Shown one piece after another: positions 35,973 to 45,200 of a stretch of DNA of 64,000 nt. Positions within the stretch are counted from its first letter, which is position 1. Each line of letters begins with the position of its first letter. A model generated the notes under the pieces. The model ran no database searches, was not told the DNA's origin, and saw only the letters and a list, made by a program, of their open reading frames with translations. Position numbers and translations under genes: made by a program. The stretch comes from Thermodesulfobium acidiphilum (lineage in GTDB: Bacteria > Thermodesulfobiota > Thermodesulfobiia > Thermodesulfobiales > Thermodesulfobiaceae). Location: positions 112,100 through 176,099 of the forward strand of contig NZ_CP020921.1 of the NCBI RefSeq assembly GCF_003057965.1, in the 5' to 3' direction.

Positions 35973-36788
35973 TTGATTAAGGATATAGAATTAAGAGCTG
36001 GGAATAAAAGAGCGGTAATTTTGTTTCATGGCCTAACAGGGACGCCATTTGAGCTTTCAAGATTTGCAAAATATTTTCTTTCTTTGAAGTTTGACGTATT
36101 TGTTCCTTGTTTGCCTGGTCATTGTACTAAGCCATCTGCGCTTGATCGCGTGGCATGGCAAGATTGGTCTTATTTTGCGCAAGATAAGTACAAAATGATA
36201 TCGAATAAGTACAATGAAGTATTTATAAGCGGGATATGTCTTGGAGCTTTGCTTTGTCTTGAGATTAGTAGAAGATTTTCGGTTAAGGCACAGGCTTTGC
36301 TCTCCCCTACTCTTGCTATAGATGGATGGAATATTCCATGGTACAGATTTTTGCTTCCTCTTGCCTTTATTCCTCCTTTTATCTGGTTTTATTCCTATAA
36401 AGAATCCGAGCCGTATGGAATAAAAAATGAATCTGTCAGGCGGCAGGTCTTAAGGATTATGCAAAATAAATCGTCAGGAGTGTACGAAAACTATAGTGCA
36501 ATTGCAATTAGAGAACTTTTAAGGTTTTCGAAAAGTGTAAAACTTTACTTAAAAGAGATTAAAACCCCAACTCTTGTTATTCATTCCACTCAGGACGATC
36601 TTTGTAATATAAAGAACGCTAGAGACCTGTATAATAGGCTATCTTCGAAAGATAAAAAGTTTGTTGAGCTACACGATTCTTATCACATGGTAACACTTGA
36701 CAACGAAAGGGATATGGTGTTTAAAGAGTGTAGTGATTTTTTTATAAAATACTCAGAGGTGGTGGATGAGCAAGACAGTCAAATTTAA
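35973..36788 (+). CDS. Alpha/beta hydrolase with Cys in the nucleophile elbow
   Basis: The 271-residue protein begins with FHGLTGTPFELSRFA (oxyanion loop) and follows the pattern of carboxylesterases and monoacylglycerol lipases, with PCLPGHCT. The nucleophile elbow, however, reads G87-I-C-L-G91, with Cys89 where esterases have Ser. The acid (D208 or D209 in STQDDL) and H238 (DSYHMV) complete a triad. Cys nucleophiles are known in dienelactone hydrolases and in PHA synthases, but this protein is too short for the latter. It may be a thioester-handling enzyme; that is inference. The start is TTG 35973, 5 nt after the aminotransferase. It overlaps ftsK by 23 nt. Confidence 0.8.
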   Translation: MIKDIELRAGNKRAVILFHGLTGTPFELSRFAKYFLSLKFDVFVPCLPGHCTKPSALDRVAWQDWSYFAQDKYKMISNKYNEVFISGICLGALLCLEISRRFSVKAQALLSPTLAIDGWNIPWYRFLLPLAFIPPFIWFYSYKESEPYGIKNESVRRQVLRIMQNKSSGVYENYSAIAIRELLRFSKSVKLYLKEIKTPTLVIHSTQDDLCNIKNARDLYNRLSSKDKKFVELHDSYHMVTLDNERDMVFKECSDFFIKYSEVVDEQDSQI

Positions 36789-38793
36789 TATCAGATATCT
36801 TCAGTTATTTACACTTTTTATATACATTATTGTTATTGTTTTTGGTTTTTTGCCCGATAGCGGCCAGTTTGGAAAATATCTTAGAATTTTATCGGGTCAA
36901 TTTGGCGTTGCCTTTTTCCTATTTCTGACACTATTTTTAGTTGATTTAAGACTAAGTCATAACATAAAGACCTTTTTTTCAGAGCTTAGCCTTTCTGTAT
37001 TAATATCATTATGTATCGTTCTTTTGCTGGGATTGTATGAGATACCTTTTACCCTGTGGCCTACGAACACAACCCCAATTCCTAAAATCTCTTTTAAATT
37101 TGTTCCATTCTTGAAATTTTTCTTTGGGTTACAGGGGGCAACAACTTTTTTGGCACTCTTTTTATTTTTCTTTATTTTGCTCAAGCTTTACTACTACCAT
37201 AAAAAATGGCTTACTTTAAAGCCATCTCTGCCAACCTTTTTTAAAAAAAATTATCAGATGGATAAAAAAAAAGATTTAAATAGAGGGATCGCTGACGCAA
37301 AAGCAAACAATTTGCTCCAAAATGAAATTAAAAATCGACTATTAAAAACAGAAAAAAGAGATTACGATTCAACTTTTCAACAGGAAAAGAATAACAAAAA
37401 GGTTTTTGAAATTAATGACAAGACTTACGATCTGCCAGATTTATCTCTCTTTAAATCACCAGTCTTAACAAGATCGAGCTTTGATCATTCAAAAGTGAAA
37501 GAGAAATTAATAAAGGTATTTTCTGATTTTGGTATAGAGGTTAAGGTAGCAAGCTTTTATGAAGGGCCAACCCTTCTCTTTTACGAAATTTCCCTCCCTC
37601 CTGGCACAAAGCTTCAAAAGGTAATTTCTCTTGCTGATGAGGTTGCATTAGGTTTAGCTACAAGTTCTGTGAGAATTGATGGTCCAATTCCAGGTAGAGG
37701 CACGCTTGGCGTAGAGATTCCTAAGAGCAAGAGGACTCCTGTAAGATTATCTGAAATTTTGACAGACAAAAGCCTAAGAGAAAATCCATCAAAACTTTTG
37801 GTGGCACTTGGCAAAGATGTTCTTGGAAACAGTGTGGTTGCAGATATATTTGAGCTTTCTCATACTCTTATTGCAGGGGCGACAGGCGCTGGAAAATCGG
37901 TTTGTGTGAATTCGATATTGATGAGCTTGTTGGCAAGAAATACGCCCAAAGATCTTGAACTTCTTTTAATAGATCCAAAGAGAGTAGAACTTTCTTTATA
38001 TGAGGGAATACCCCATCTCAGAACGCCTATAATAGTAAACGCAAAGGATGCTGCCAAACTCCTTAAGGTATATGCTTTAAACGAAATGGAAAAGAGATAT
38101 GATTTGTTTGCAAAAAGAGGGGTTAGAAATCTTCAAACGTTTAACGAAAGGTTCCCTGAAGATAAGATGCCATACATTATTATAATAATTGATGAATTTG
38201 CTGATCTTATGAAGCTTGCTTCTCAAGAGGTGGAAGAGGTGGTGTTTCGTTTAGCTCAGATGGCAAGGGCTACAGGAATATATCTTATACTGGCTACCCA
38301 AAGGCCTTCTGTAGATGTAATTACTGGTACAATTAAAGCAAACATACCATCTAGAATAGCTTTTGCAGTATCGAGTTCTGTAGATTCGAGGACAATTCTT
38401 GATTTTGGTGGAGCTGAAAAATTATTGGGTAGAGGGGATATGCTATATTATCCCCAGGGCGTTCTAAAGCCTCTAAGAGTACAGGGTTGCTTGGTAGACG
38501 ATGAGGAGATAAGGGCTTTGGTAGATCATTGGAGAAGATATCCGTCTATTCACAAAATTCCTCTGGAAATAGAAGAAAATAACGAAGAAGGCGATCTTGA
38601 ACTTGACGACTTATTTGACCAGGCAAAAGAGATTGTAATATCTACCAGAAGGGCGTCTACTACCTATCTTCAGACCAGATTAAAGATTGGATTTTCAAGG
38701 GCAGCAAGGATAATGGATCAGCTTGAGAAAAAGGGTATAGTATCAGCTCCTAAGGGAAATTCTGGGATACGAGAGGTAATTGTAGATAAGTAA
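36766..38793 (+). CDS. ftsK: DNA translocase FtsK/SpoIIIE
   Basis: FtsK pumps chromosome ends away from the division septum. The 675-residue protein has four or so membrane helices in the first ~145 residues and a short Lys-rich linker. The motor follows, with an alpha domain, Walker A GATGAGKSV, Walker B YIIIIIDEFADLM and ATQRPSVDVITG. A winged-helix gamma domain (about 610-675, TTYLQTRLKIGFSRAARIM) reads KOPS-type sequences. The short linker makes it SpoIIIE-like rather than E. coli FtsK-like. The ATG overlaps the hydrolase gene, with GAGGTGG as ribosome site. Confidence 0.95.
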   Translation: MSKTVKFNIRYLQLFTLFIYIIVIVFGFLPDSGQFGKYLRILSGQFGVAFFLFLTLFLVDLRLSHNIKTFFSELSLSVLISLCIVLLLGLYEIPFTLWPTNTTPIPKISFKFVPFLKFFFGLQGATTFLALFLFFFILLKLYYYHKKWLTLKPSLPTFFKKNYQMDKKKDLNRGIADAKANNLLQNEIKNRLLKTEKRDYDSTFQQEKNNKKVFEINDKTYDLPDLSLFKSPVLTRSSFDHSKVKEKLIKVFSDFGIEVKVASFYEGPTLLFYEISLPPGTKLQKVISLADEVALGLATSSVRIDGPIPGRGTLGVEIPKSKRTPVRLSEILTDKSLRENPSKLLVALGKDVLGNSVVADIFELSHTLIAGATGAGKSVCVNSILMSLLARNTPKDLELLLIDPKRVELSLYEGIPHLRTPIIVNAKDAAKLLKVYALNEMEKRYDLFAKRGVRNLQTFNERFPEDKMPYIIIIIDEFADLMKLASQEVEEVVFRLAQMARATGIYLILATQRPSVDVITGTIKANIPSRIAFAVSSSVDSRTILDFGGAEKLLGRGDMLYYPQGVLKPLRVQGCLVDDEEIRALVDHWRRYPSIHKIPLEIEENNEEGDLELDDLFDQAKEIVISTRRASTTYLQTRLKIGFSRAARIMDQLEKKGIVSAPKGNSGIREVIVDK

Positions 38794-38794
38794 T

Positions 38795-39844
38795 ATGTTA
38801 AATCAACTTGAGCCATATGAACTCATCGATCTTTTTGTAAAGTTCCCACCATATGATTTTAAGGCGAGAAAAAATAACAAAGGAGTCATATTGTTTGATA
38901 CCCTTTTTGATATCTTGACTACTGCTGACGATTTTCTTGCCAAAAAATTAAAAGTTTTTGAAAATCTTCCAATATTAAAGGGATTTTTTAAACCGCTTGC
39001 CACCTTTGTAGGCACCACAGTATCTGAATATCTTGTTTTGCCAGAACTGGATGAAATTCAATTTATTGACTCTATAATTGAAGGTTGGGATACTGAATAC
39101 CTTATTGTAAAGGATATTCCAAAGGACTCGCCCCTTCTTTCAAAGCAAGAGAATGCCTATTCTGATAATCTAGTAAAACTCCTTGATAAGAGGGGATTCG
39201 TAATACTTACAGGTCAAGCTCTTGCATATAAACTTATTGATTTCAAGAGTATTGACGAATATTTGATGAGATTTTCCTATAAAAGAAGATATGACTTTAG
39301 GAGAAAATTAAAGAAAAAGGCTCAGTTAATACTTGAAATTGAGGATTCTGGAAATTTTGATAATAATAGGTTATCAGAATATTATTCAATGTATGAGAGT
39401 GTTTATAATAAAAGTTATATTCATTTTGATAAATTAACTCCTGATTTTTTTAGAGAACTCTTAAGGAGCAAAACGCTTGGCGCAAAAATTTTTTCATATT
39501 ATATAAAGGATAAAAACGAGCTTATTGGTTATAAGATATGCTTTCAAGGAAGAGACTACCTGATAGACAAGTTTGCAGGTTTCAAGTATCCTGAAGCGCT
39601 AAATTTTAACGTGTATTTTATTAGCTGGTTTGACAATCTAGAATATTGTATCAACAACAAGCTCAAAAAATTTATAATAGGGTGGACAAATCCAGAAACG
39701 AAGGCTTATCTTGGTGCAGATTTTAATTTTACCCTGCATGCGGTATACCCAAGAAATCCATTGATTAGGAGGTCTTTGAGATATCTGTCTAGATTTTTTG
39801 AGTCTGATAAAAACGAGCTGGAAAGATTTTTAAGAAAAAAGTAG
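38795..39844 (+). CDS. Putative acyltransferase of the GNAT/FemAB-like type
   Basis: The 349-residue protein has no export signal. The central and C-terminal part (YRFSYKRRYDFRRKLKKKAQL-like, then SEYYSMYESVYNKS, LIGYKICFQGRDYLIDKFAGF and an ending WTNPETKAYLGADF) follows the pattern of N-acyltransferases related to GNAT and FemAB folds, often annotated as peptidoglycan- or lipid-modifying. The substrate is unknown. It starts 1 nt after the ftsK stop, so it is translated with ftsK. It could act on lipids or cell wall together with the upstream aminotransferase and hydrolase, which is speculation from position. Confidence 0.5.
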   Translation: MLNQLEPYELIDLFVKFPPYDFKARKNNKGVILFDTLFDILTTADDFLAKKLKVFENLPILKGFFKPLATFVGTTVSEYLVLPELDEIQFIDSIIEGWDTEYLIVKDIPKDSPLLSKQENAYSDNLVKLLDKRGFVILTGQALAYKLIDFKSIDEYLMRFSYKRRYDFRRKLKKKAQLILEIEDSGNFDNNRLSEYYSMYESVYNKSYIHFDKLTPDFFRELLRSKTLGAKIFSYYIKDKNELIGYKICFQGRDYLIDKFAGFKYPEALNFNVYFISWFDNLEYCINNKLKKFIIGWTNPETKAYLGADFNFTLHAVYPRNPLIRRSLRYLSRFFESDKNELERFLRKK

Positions 39845-39913
39845 ATATATGTGTTCTATTTTCTTTGAAATGTTCTCAAGGTGTGATAACCTTTTAAAAA
39901 AGAGGTGATAAAT

Positions 39914-40108
39914 ATTAAAAATAAAAAATTAAAACTAAAAAAGCTTATTGATAGTCTTGAAGAATCTGATATGGAGCTTGCTGAGAGTTATTTAACCTTT
40001 TTGACCTATAGACGAAAGCTTTTGAAAGATGATCTTGTAAAGTCCTTCGATGAAGCGTCCTATACCAAAGAAGACGACATTATTGATGACGTACTTGGAA
40101 ATGAATAG
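39914..40108 (+). CDS. Small acidic/basic helical protein, probable ATT start
   Basis: This is a 64-residue protein of unknown family: a Lys-rich head (KNKKLKLKKLID), a helix LEESDMELAESYLTFLTYRRKLL and an acidic tail EDDIIDDVLGNE. The size and LAESYLTFL-type helix recall small antitoxin or DUF2281-like proteins, but no toxin partner is adjacent. A GTG at 39905 is embedded in the ribosome site AGAGGTGAT (39901-39909); the first usable in-frame codon at normal spacing is ATT 39914. An AAGGT/ACCTT hairpin (39879-39894) lies upstream. It is followed 24 nt later by cysC. Confidence 0.55.
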   Translation: MKNKKLKLKKLIDSLEESDMELAESYLTFLTYRRKLLKDDLVKSFDEASYTKEDDIIDDVLGNE

Positions 40109-40132
40109 AATAAAACTTTAAGAGTACATCTT

Positions 40133-40678
40133 ATGAGAAATTTTTATTTACTGATTACTGGCCTTCCTTGTTCAGGAAAGACTACGCTTGGCAAAAGGCT
40201 ATACGAGGCTCTTGTTCAAAGGGACATAAGCCTTGAACTCCTTGATGGGGATAAAGTCAGAGAATCTATCTCTAAGGATTTGGATTTCTCAAGACCTGCA
40301 AGAATAGAAAATTCAGTTAGAGTAGTGAACAGGGCACGAGATCTTATGGATAAAGGAACGGCATGCATACTTTCAATGGTAGCCCCTTATTCCGAGGCGA
40401 GGCTGAGGGCACGGAAGATAATCGGGGAGGGATTTGTCGAGATATATTTTGATGTGTTGCTGGAGACCTGTGAAAAAAGAGACGTAAAAGGGATGTACAA
40501 AAGGGCGAGAAATGGTGAAATAAAGAATTTTACAGGTATTGATGACATATACGAAGAACCTCTTAATCCAGATATTAGAATTAGAACTGATATCCTGGGA
40601 ATAGATGAAAGTATTGTAAAGATAGAAAGATTCTTGTTAGAAAACTTTTTTATAGCTGAAGCTAAACTTAAAATTTAA
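40133..40678 (+). CDS. cysC: Adenylylsulfate (APS) kinase
   Basis: APS kinase phosphorylates adenylylsulfate to PAPS, the sulfate donor for sulfation or assimilatory reduction. The P-loop is GLPCSGKT (10-17). LDGDKVRESISKDLDFS (APS site), RPARIENSVRVV and FTGIDDIYEEPLNPD are strong family motifs. The 181-residue length is normal. No ATP sulfurylase or PAPS reductase is nearby. The neighbours are an HAD phosphatase and glycosyltransferases, which suggests PAPS for sulfating a surface glycan rather than cysteine synthesis; this is inferred. Confidence 0.9.
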   Translation: MRNFYLLITGLPCSGKTTLGKRLYEALVQRDISLELLDGDKVRESISKDLDFSRPARIENSVRVVNRARDLMDKGTACILSMVAPYSEARLRARKIIGEGFVEIYFDVLLETCEKRDVKGMYKRARNGEIKNFTGIDDIYEEPLNPDIRIRTDILGIDESIVKIERFLLENFFIAEAKLKI

Positions 40679-40688
40679 GTTTTTGAAC

Positions 40689-41219
40689 TTAACTAGAAAT
40701 TTTTAACAAATATTTTACTGCCTGATATAAATTTTTAAATTCTTTATTTTCTTTTCCTATTTTTAGACCTGTTATACCAGCATTTTTTGCAGTTTGCATA
40801 TCGCTTTCGCTATCTCCTATTAAGTATTTTGGTACATTAATACTAACTCCATCTCTTTCCAATTCATTAAGAGCTCTAACTATCATACCAGGCTTAGGTT
40901 TTCTACATTCGCAGTTGTCCGAAATATCGTGCGGACAATAAAAGATTTTATCTATTTTAGCTGCAGATTTTTGAAGTGAATCTTGCATGAAATTGTGGAT
41001 TTTTTGAAGATCTTCTTCGCTCATCAATCGTTTCGCTATACCTCTCTGGTTTGTAATCAAAATTGTTATGAATAATTCATTATTTAATAATTTTATTGCT
41101 TTTTTCGAATATTTAAGAAATCTAAATAAGCTAATTTCTGTAACGTATCCACCTATGATTCTTTCATTTATCGTACCGTCTCTATCAAGAAAAACTATAC
41201 CTCTTGGATTTTTTAAAAT
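40689..41219 (-). CDS. HAD-IIIA phosphatase (heptose-bisphosphate phosphatase-like), ATT start
   Basis: The full frame encodes 176 residues with the HAD nucleophile motif FLDRDGTINE (D12, D14), TNQRGIAK, the zinc loop CPHD ... CECRKPKPGM and IGDSESDMQTAKNAG. This matches GmhB-type histidinol/heptose bisphosphate phosphatases of nucleotide-sugar synthesis. The first ATG/GTG/TTG in frame is TTG 41060, which would delete the catalytic aspartates. Upstream of the motif there are only 18 codons before an in-frame TAA (41237-41235), and none is a standard start. ATT at 41219, 7-8 nt after AGAGGAG, is the best start. It converges with cysC. Confidence 0.82.
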   Translation of the reverse strand: MLKNPRGIVFLDRDGTINERIIGGYVTEISLFRFLKYSKKAIKLLNNELFITILITNQRGIAKRLMSEEDLQKIHNFMQDSLQKSAAKIDKIFYCPHDISDNCECRKPKPGMIVRALNELERDGVSINVPKYLIGDSESDMQTAKNAGITGLKIGKENKEFKNLYQAVKYLLKISS

Positions 41220-41240
41220 TTTTTGACTCCTCTTTTAAAT

Positions 41241-41268
41241 TTGTCTTTAAAGTGTCGATATATATAAT
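41241..41268 (+). promoter_or_regulatory. Promoter of the glycosyltransferase gene at 41308
   Basis: TTGTCT (41241-41246), a 16-nt spacer and a perfect TATAAT (41263-41268). A second TATAAT lies at 41277-41282. The element sits in the divergent gap with the HAD gene. Confidence 0.55.
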
Positions 41269-41307
41269 AACTATACTATAATACAAATTTGCTTTAAGGA
41301 GAAATGC

Positions 41308-42213
41308 ATGGAAGAATCTCTTGTTACTGTTGCAATGCCTTCATACAATCATGAAAAGTATATCCAGGATGCTATAAAGAGCGTTATAGATCAAAGCTAT
41401 GAAAATATAGAATTTATTATTATAAATGACTGTTCTACTGATAATACGCATAGTAAGATATGTGAAATGATAAATATTTGTAAGAGTAGATTCGTTAGAT
41501 TTGAATATATAAACTCGGATAAAAATAACGGTATAGCAAAGACTCTAAACATGTGCCTGAAGTGGGCTAAGGGCAATTATTTCTCATTGCTTGCCTCAGA
41601 TGATATCTTTTTCCCTGATAAAATAGAACTTCTGGTTAACGAACTTGAGAAATTACCTGAGAAATATGCAATTATCTTTGGAGATGCTACTTATATTAAC
41701 GAATACGGAGGTATTTTGAAGGTAAAAAAGGGTTCTGTGGAGTCTGAAAGTGTACTTGTCATACTTGCATCTGATAGAGATGATTTTAACTATCTAAACG
41801 AAGATGAATTTGGCACATACAAAACTCTTTTTAAAGGATATCTGCCTACCCCTTCATGGCTTGCAAGGACCAGGTGTATTCGCGAGGTTGGTGGATTTAA
41901 TGAAAAATATTTTATAGAAGATATGCCGCTGTGGGTAGCTCTTTCGAAAAGATATAAATTTAAATTTATTAATAAATCAGTTGCAGGATATAGGTTTCAC
42001 CTTCAGAATACTTCTTCTTTGTATCATTATAAAATGCTTGTAGACTTAATAAAGTTGTTAAAAAACGAAAAACAATATTGTATTCAGAAGGGTTTAGAGG
42101 ATGTCTGGAAAAATATGATGAGCCTTTGTCTGAAAGAGATTTTACAAAAGGAAAATTTATCCCTTCAACAAAAAAAATGTGTAATTGATTTGCTCAAAGA
42201 AGATAAGGTTTGA
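41308..42213 (+). CDS. Family 2 glycosyltransferase
   Basis: The 301-residue GT-A enzyme begins VTVAMPSYNHEKYIQDAIKS and has the nucleotide-sugar site IINDCSTDNT and the metal motif ASDD (LLASDDIFF). The acceptor-side region WLARTRCIREVGGFNEKYFIEDMPLW is typical. There is no membrane segment. It transfers a sugar to an unknown acceptor. It lies directly before the very large glycosyltransferase and flagellin genes, so a role in flagellin or surface glycosylation is likely. AAGGAGA precedes the ATG. Confidence 0.88.
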   Translation: MEESLVTVAMPSYNHEKYIQDAIKSVIDQSYENIEFIIINDCSTDNTHSKICEMINICKSRFVRFEYINSDKNNGIAKTLNMCLKWAKGNYFSLLASDDIFFPDKIELLVNELEKLPEKYAIIFGDATYINEYGGILKVKKGSVESESVLVILASDRDDFNYLNEDEFGTYKTLFKGYLPTPSWLARTRCIREVGGFNEKYFIEDMPLWVALSKRYKFKFINKSVAGYRFHLQNTSSLYHYKMLVDLIKLLKNEKQYCIQKGLEDVWKNMMSLCLKEILQKENLSLQQKKCVIDLLKEDKV

Positions 42214-42297
42214 AAACAGATGAAAATCTGCTGAGATAAATAATTTTATATTTATATCTATAGAAAAGTTTTAAAAGATTGGAAAAGGAGCAGGATT

Positions 42298-45200
42298 ATG
42301 ATTAAGATTTTAGGCGTTGTAAGCGATCACACAGGTTGCCCCTATTACAGGATGAAACTTCCTTCAAAGTTTGTAGAAAGATATTTTTCTAAATCTGTAG
42401 AGTTTAATATAACTGACGAGATGAACGAAAAGTTAATGAGAGAACACGATTTTATCATTGTCCAGAAAACCCCGTATCCTGAGAGATTGGAAGAGTTTAG
42501 GTATATAAAAAAACTAAGAAAAAAACTGATGCTTGAATTTGATGACTTTTATCACGACGTTCCTTCATTTAACCCTTCGAGGAATTATTGGCTTAACAGG
42601 TATAAATATTACAGAAAAAGGCCACTTGATTTTTTTGAAGATATGTTAGGAGAGGTAGACAAAGTAATTGTCTCAACCAAATTCTTAAAGAATTTTTATG
42701 AAAAATTTAATAAAAATATTGTAATAAACCCAAACAATTTAGATCCTGATATCTTTTTGAAAGTTAAACCAGCAAGACAAACAGGAATAGATAATATAAA
42801 TATTTGCTGGTTTGGATCTTCTTCTCATGTGGGGGACTTCGATATTGTGGGAGAAGTTTTAAAAGAAATTGTCTTAAAATATGATAACGTGTATATTCAT
42901 ATCGGTGGCGACTTACAAACATTTCTAAATCTAAAGGTAGATGAAACAAGGAAAATATTTCATCACTGGCTTCCGTTTGACGTGTACCCCTTTCAATATT
43001 CAAATTTCCAGATTGCTGTTGCCCCAATACTTGATCTACCTTTCAACAGGGCAAGGTCTCCTTTGAAATACTATGAATATGGTTGTTCAAATCTTGCAGG
43101 AGTATATGACAGGCTTGACCCGTATGAACTGGAGGTTGAAGATGGAAGGTGCGGTATTCTGGTAAAAGGAGAGAAGGAATGGTTTGACGCAATATGTAAA
43201 TTGATAGAAGATGAAGAACTAAGGTATTCTATTGCAAATAATGCCAGAGAAGACGTTTTGAAAAATCACATATGGTCTGAGGAAAAGGCAAAATTTTATC
43301 TAACAGATGTTATTGGCATAGATGAAGAGGATATATTACATCCCAAAAAAGTCTTCCAGAAGGCTGAATGTTCTGTAAAAAAAGAGGGGATTTTTAGCAT
43401 ATTTTACTTTTTTTATCCTGTAGACGAAGCTTTGATTGAAAACGAAATAAAGATTCTTGAAGAATTTACAAAAGATTTTAATGCTGAGTTAAACATATTA
43501 AGAATGCCAGAAAGGATTCAGAACGCGTACTCGTTTATTGAAAAAAATATAAAGGGTGAGCATTTTGCTATTGTTACTCCAATATTTTTGCCGTATGAAT
43601 CAGATTTTAACGTTTTTAAGAATCTTATTGAAGAATTAGAGGAAAACGATTTAGACATTATTTCTCCTACCCTAGTAGACATGACTGGGAAAATTTTATC
43701 CTGTGGGATAGCTTTTAAAGAAATGGACGTTCTAAAGGGTCCTGTAGCGCCAGGATATTTTCTGGTTGAGTCTTCTTTATCATTTCCTGATGAAAAGATT
43801 CAGATAATGAGCGCACTTCCATTCAAATTTCTTGTTGGTAGAAAAAGTTTTATAGATAAAGTGAAGGATATGGAAACTGCAAATTATGAAAACAACGAGT
43901 ATGCATTTATTGAGAGCCTGCTTAAGGCAAGGAAAGTTCTTTGGGCTGGGGTTTCAAAAAGATGTAAGGTTACCTATGCCTTTTCAGAGAAGATCTCAGA
44001 ACAACTTCATGCCTATCGAATAGGATTAGAAAGAGACGATCAGAAGAAACTCTTTTCAAGAGTCGAGATACTGCCAGATTTTTATATTCACACAAAGTGG
44101 TATGCTCCAAATGAATGGGATATCAGAATCTATAAGTACGGCCTAACTAACAAAGATAGAGTATTAGAGATGAGTAGTTTTGAGAGAGGCAAAAGTATAT
44201 TGTCACCGTATTTTAGAAACGATTTAGAGTCTGACTTTTTGAGCGTTTGTGTTTTAAAAGAAGAAGGATTTAATCTTGAGGAACTTTATAAGACATTACG
44301 CTGGCAACAATTTCCTGCATTTCAGGTAGTGGAATTTGCAGATTCAAAAAGTTTTTTAGAGAGAATACTTTCTATGAAAGAAAGGTATTTTGTTATAACA
44401 CACAAGGATGCCAGACTTCACCCGTGGTTTATGTCTTATGTTTATGGCATTGCAAAGGAATGTTCGCCCCAATTAATAACTACCGATTATATTCTTGATA
44501 ATGAGCCAATTTGTACCCCTGATCTCTCTGTAGAATTTCTAGAAAGCTATAACTATGTAGGAAAAACTTTTGTTGTCGAAAAAGAGCTTTTAATAGATGT
44601 CCTGAGGGAAAGAATTTCTGATATGCCAGACTTAGACGTTTTACTTGAAGAGCTTTTGGAATTTGATTCTCAAAGAATAGAAAACGGAATAACAAAAAAA
44701 CTCGAAAAAATATATCCTGATTTTTATTATGATATCTTGCTCAGAATTTCAGAAAAAAATCCCAAAACTTTTAGGATCCCAATGCATTTAATAAGAACTT
44801 CAGAATCAAAAGATTCTAATGCTGAAAGGATAGCTTTAGAAAATCATCTGGAAAGAATAGGATTTGAATATGAGAGAATAGAAGAAAATTACGGCTGTTT
44901 TAGAATTTATCCAAAGATTGCTGAGGTTCCTATTGAAGTATTTGTTGTAGGAGAAAATGTTCATGAAGACGTGCTAGATAGCATTTCCAAAGACTTTAAG
45001 GTGACAAGAGTTTCTAATTTTAGGCAACTATTCAATGCAGCAAAAGAATCAAATTCAGAAAACGTGCTGGTTATAAAGGATAGCTTAAGGTATATTGATA
45101 ATGACGTTATACTCGGACTTAACTCTTATCTTTCAAAAAAGGATGTTGGTATCACTTCCCTGAAGGCGCTCTATAGTCAGAATAAATTGGTAATTGGTAC

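Noticed and set aside
38795..39844. Calling the acyltransferase-like protein a bacterial ceramide synthase
   Set aside because: The fold family could fit, but no serine palmitoyltransferase or other sphingolipid gene is in the window and the class III aminotransferase is not of that type.
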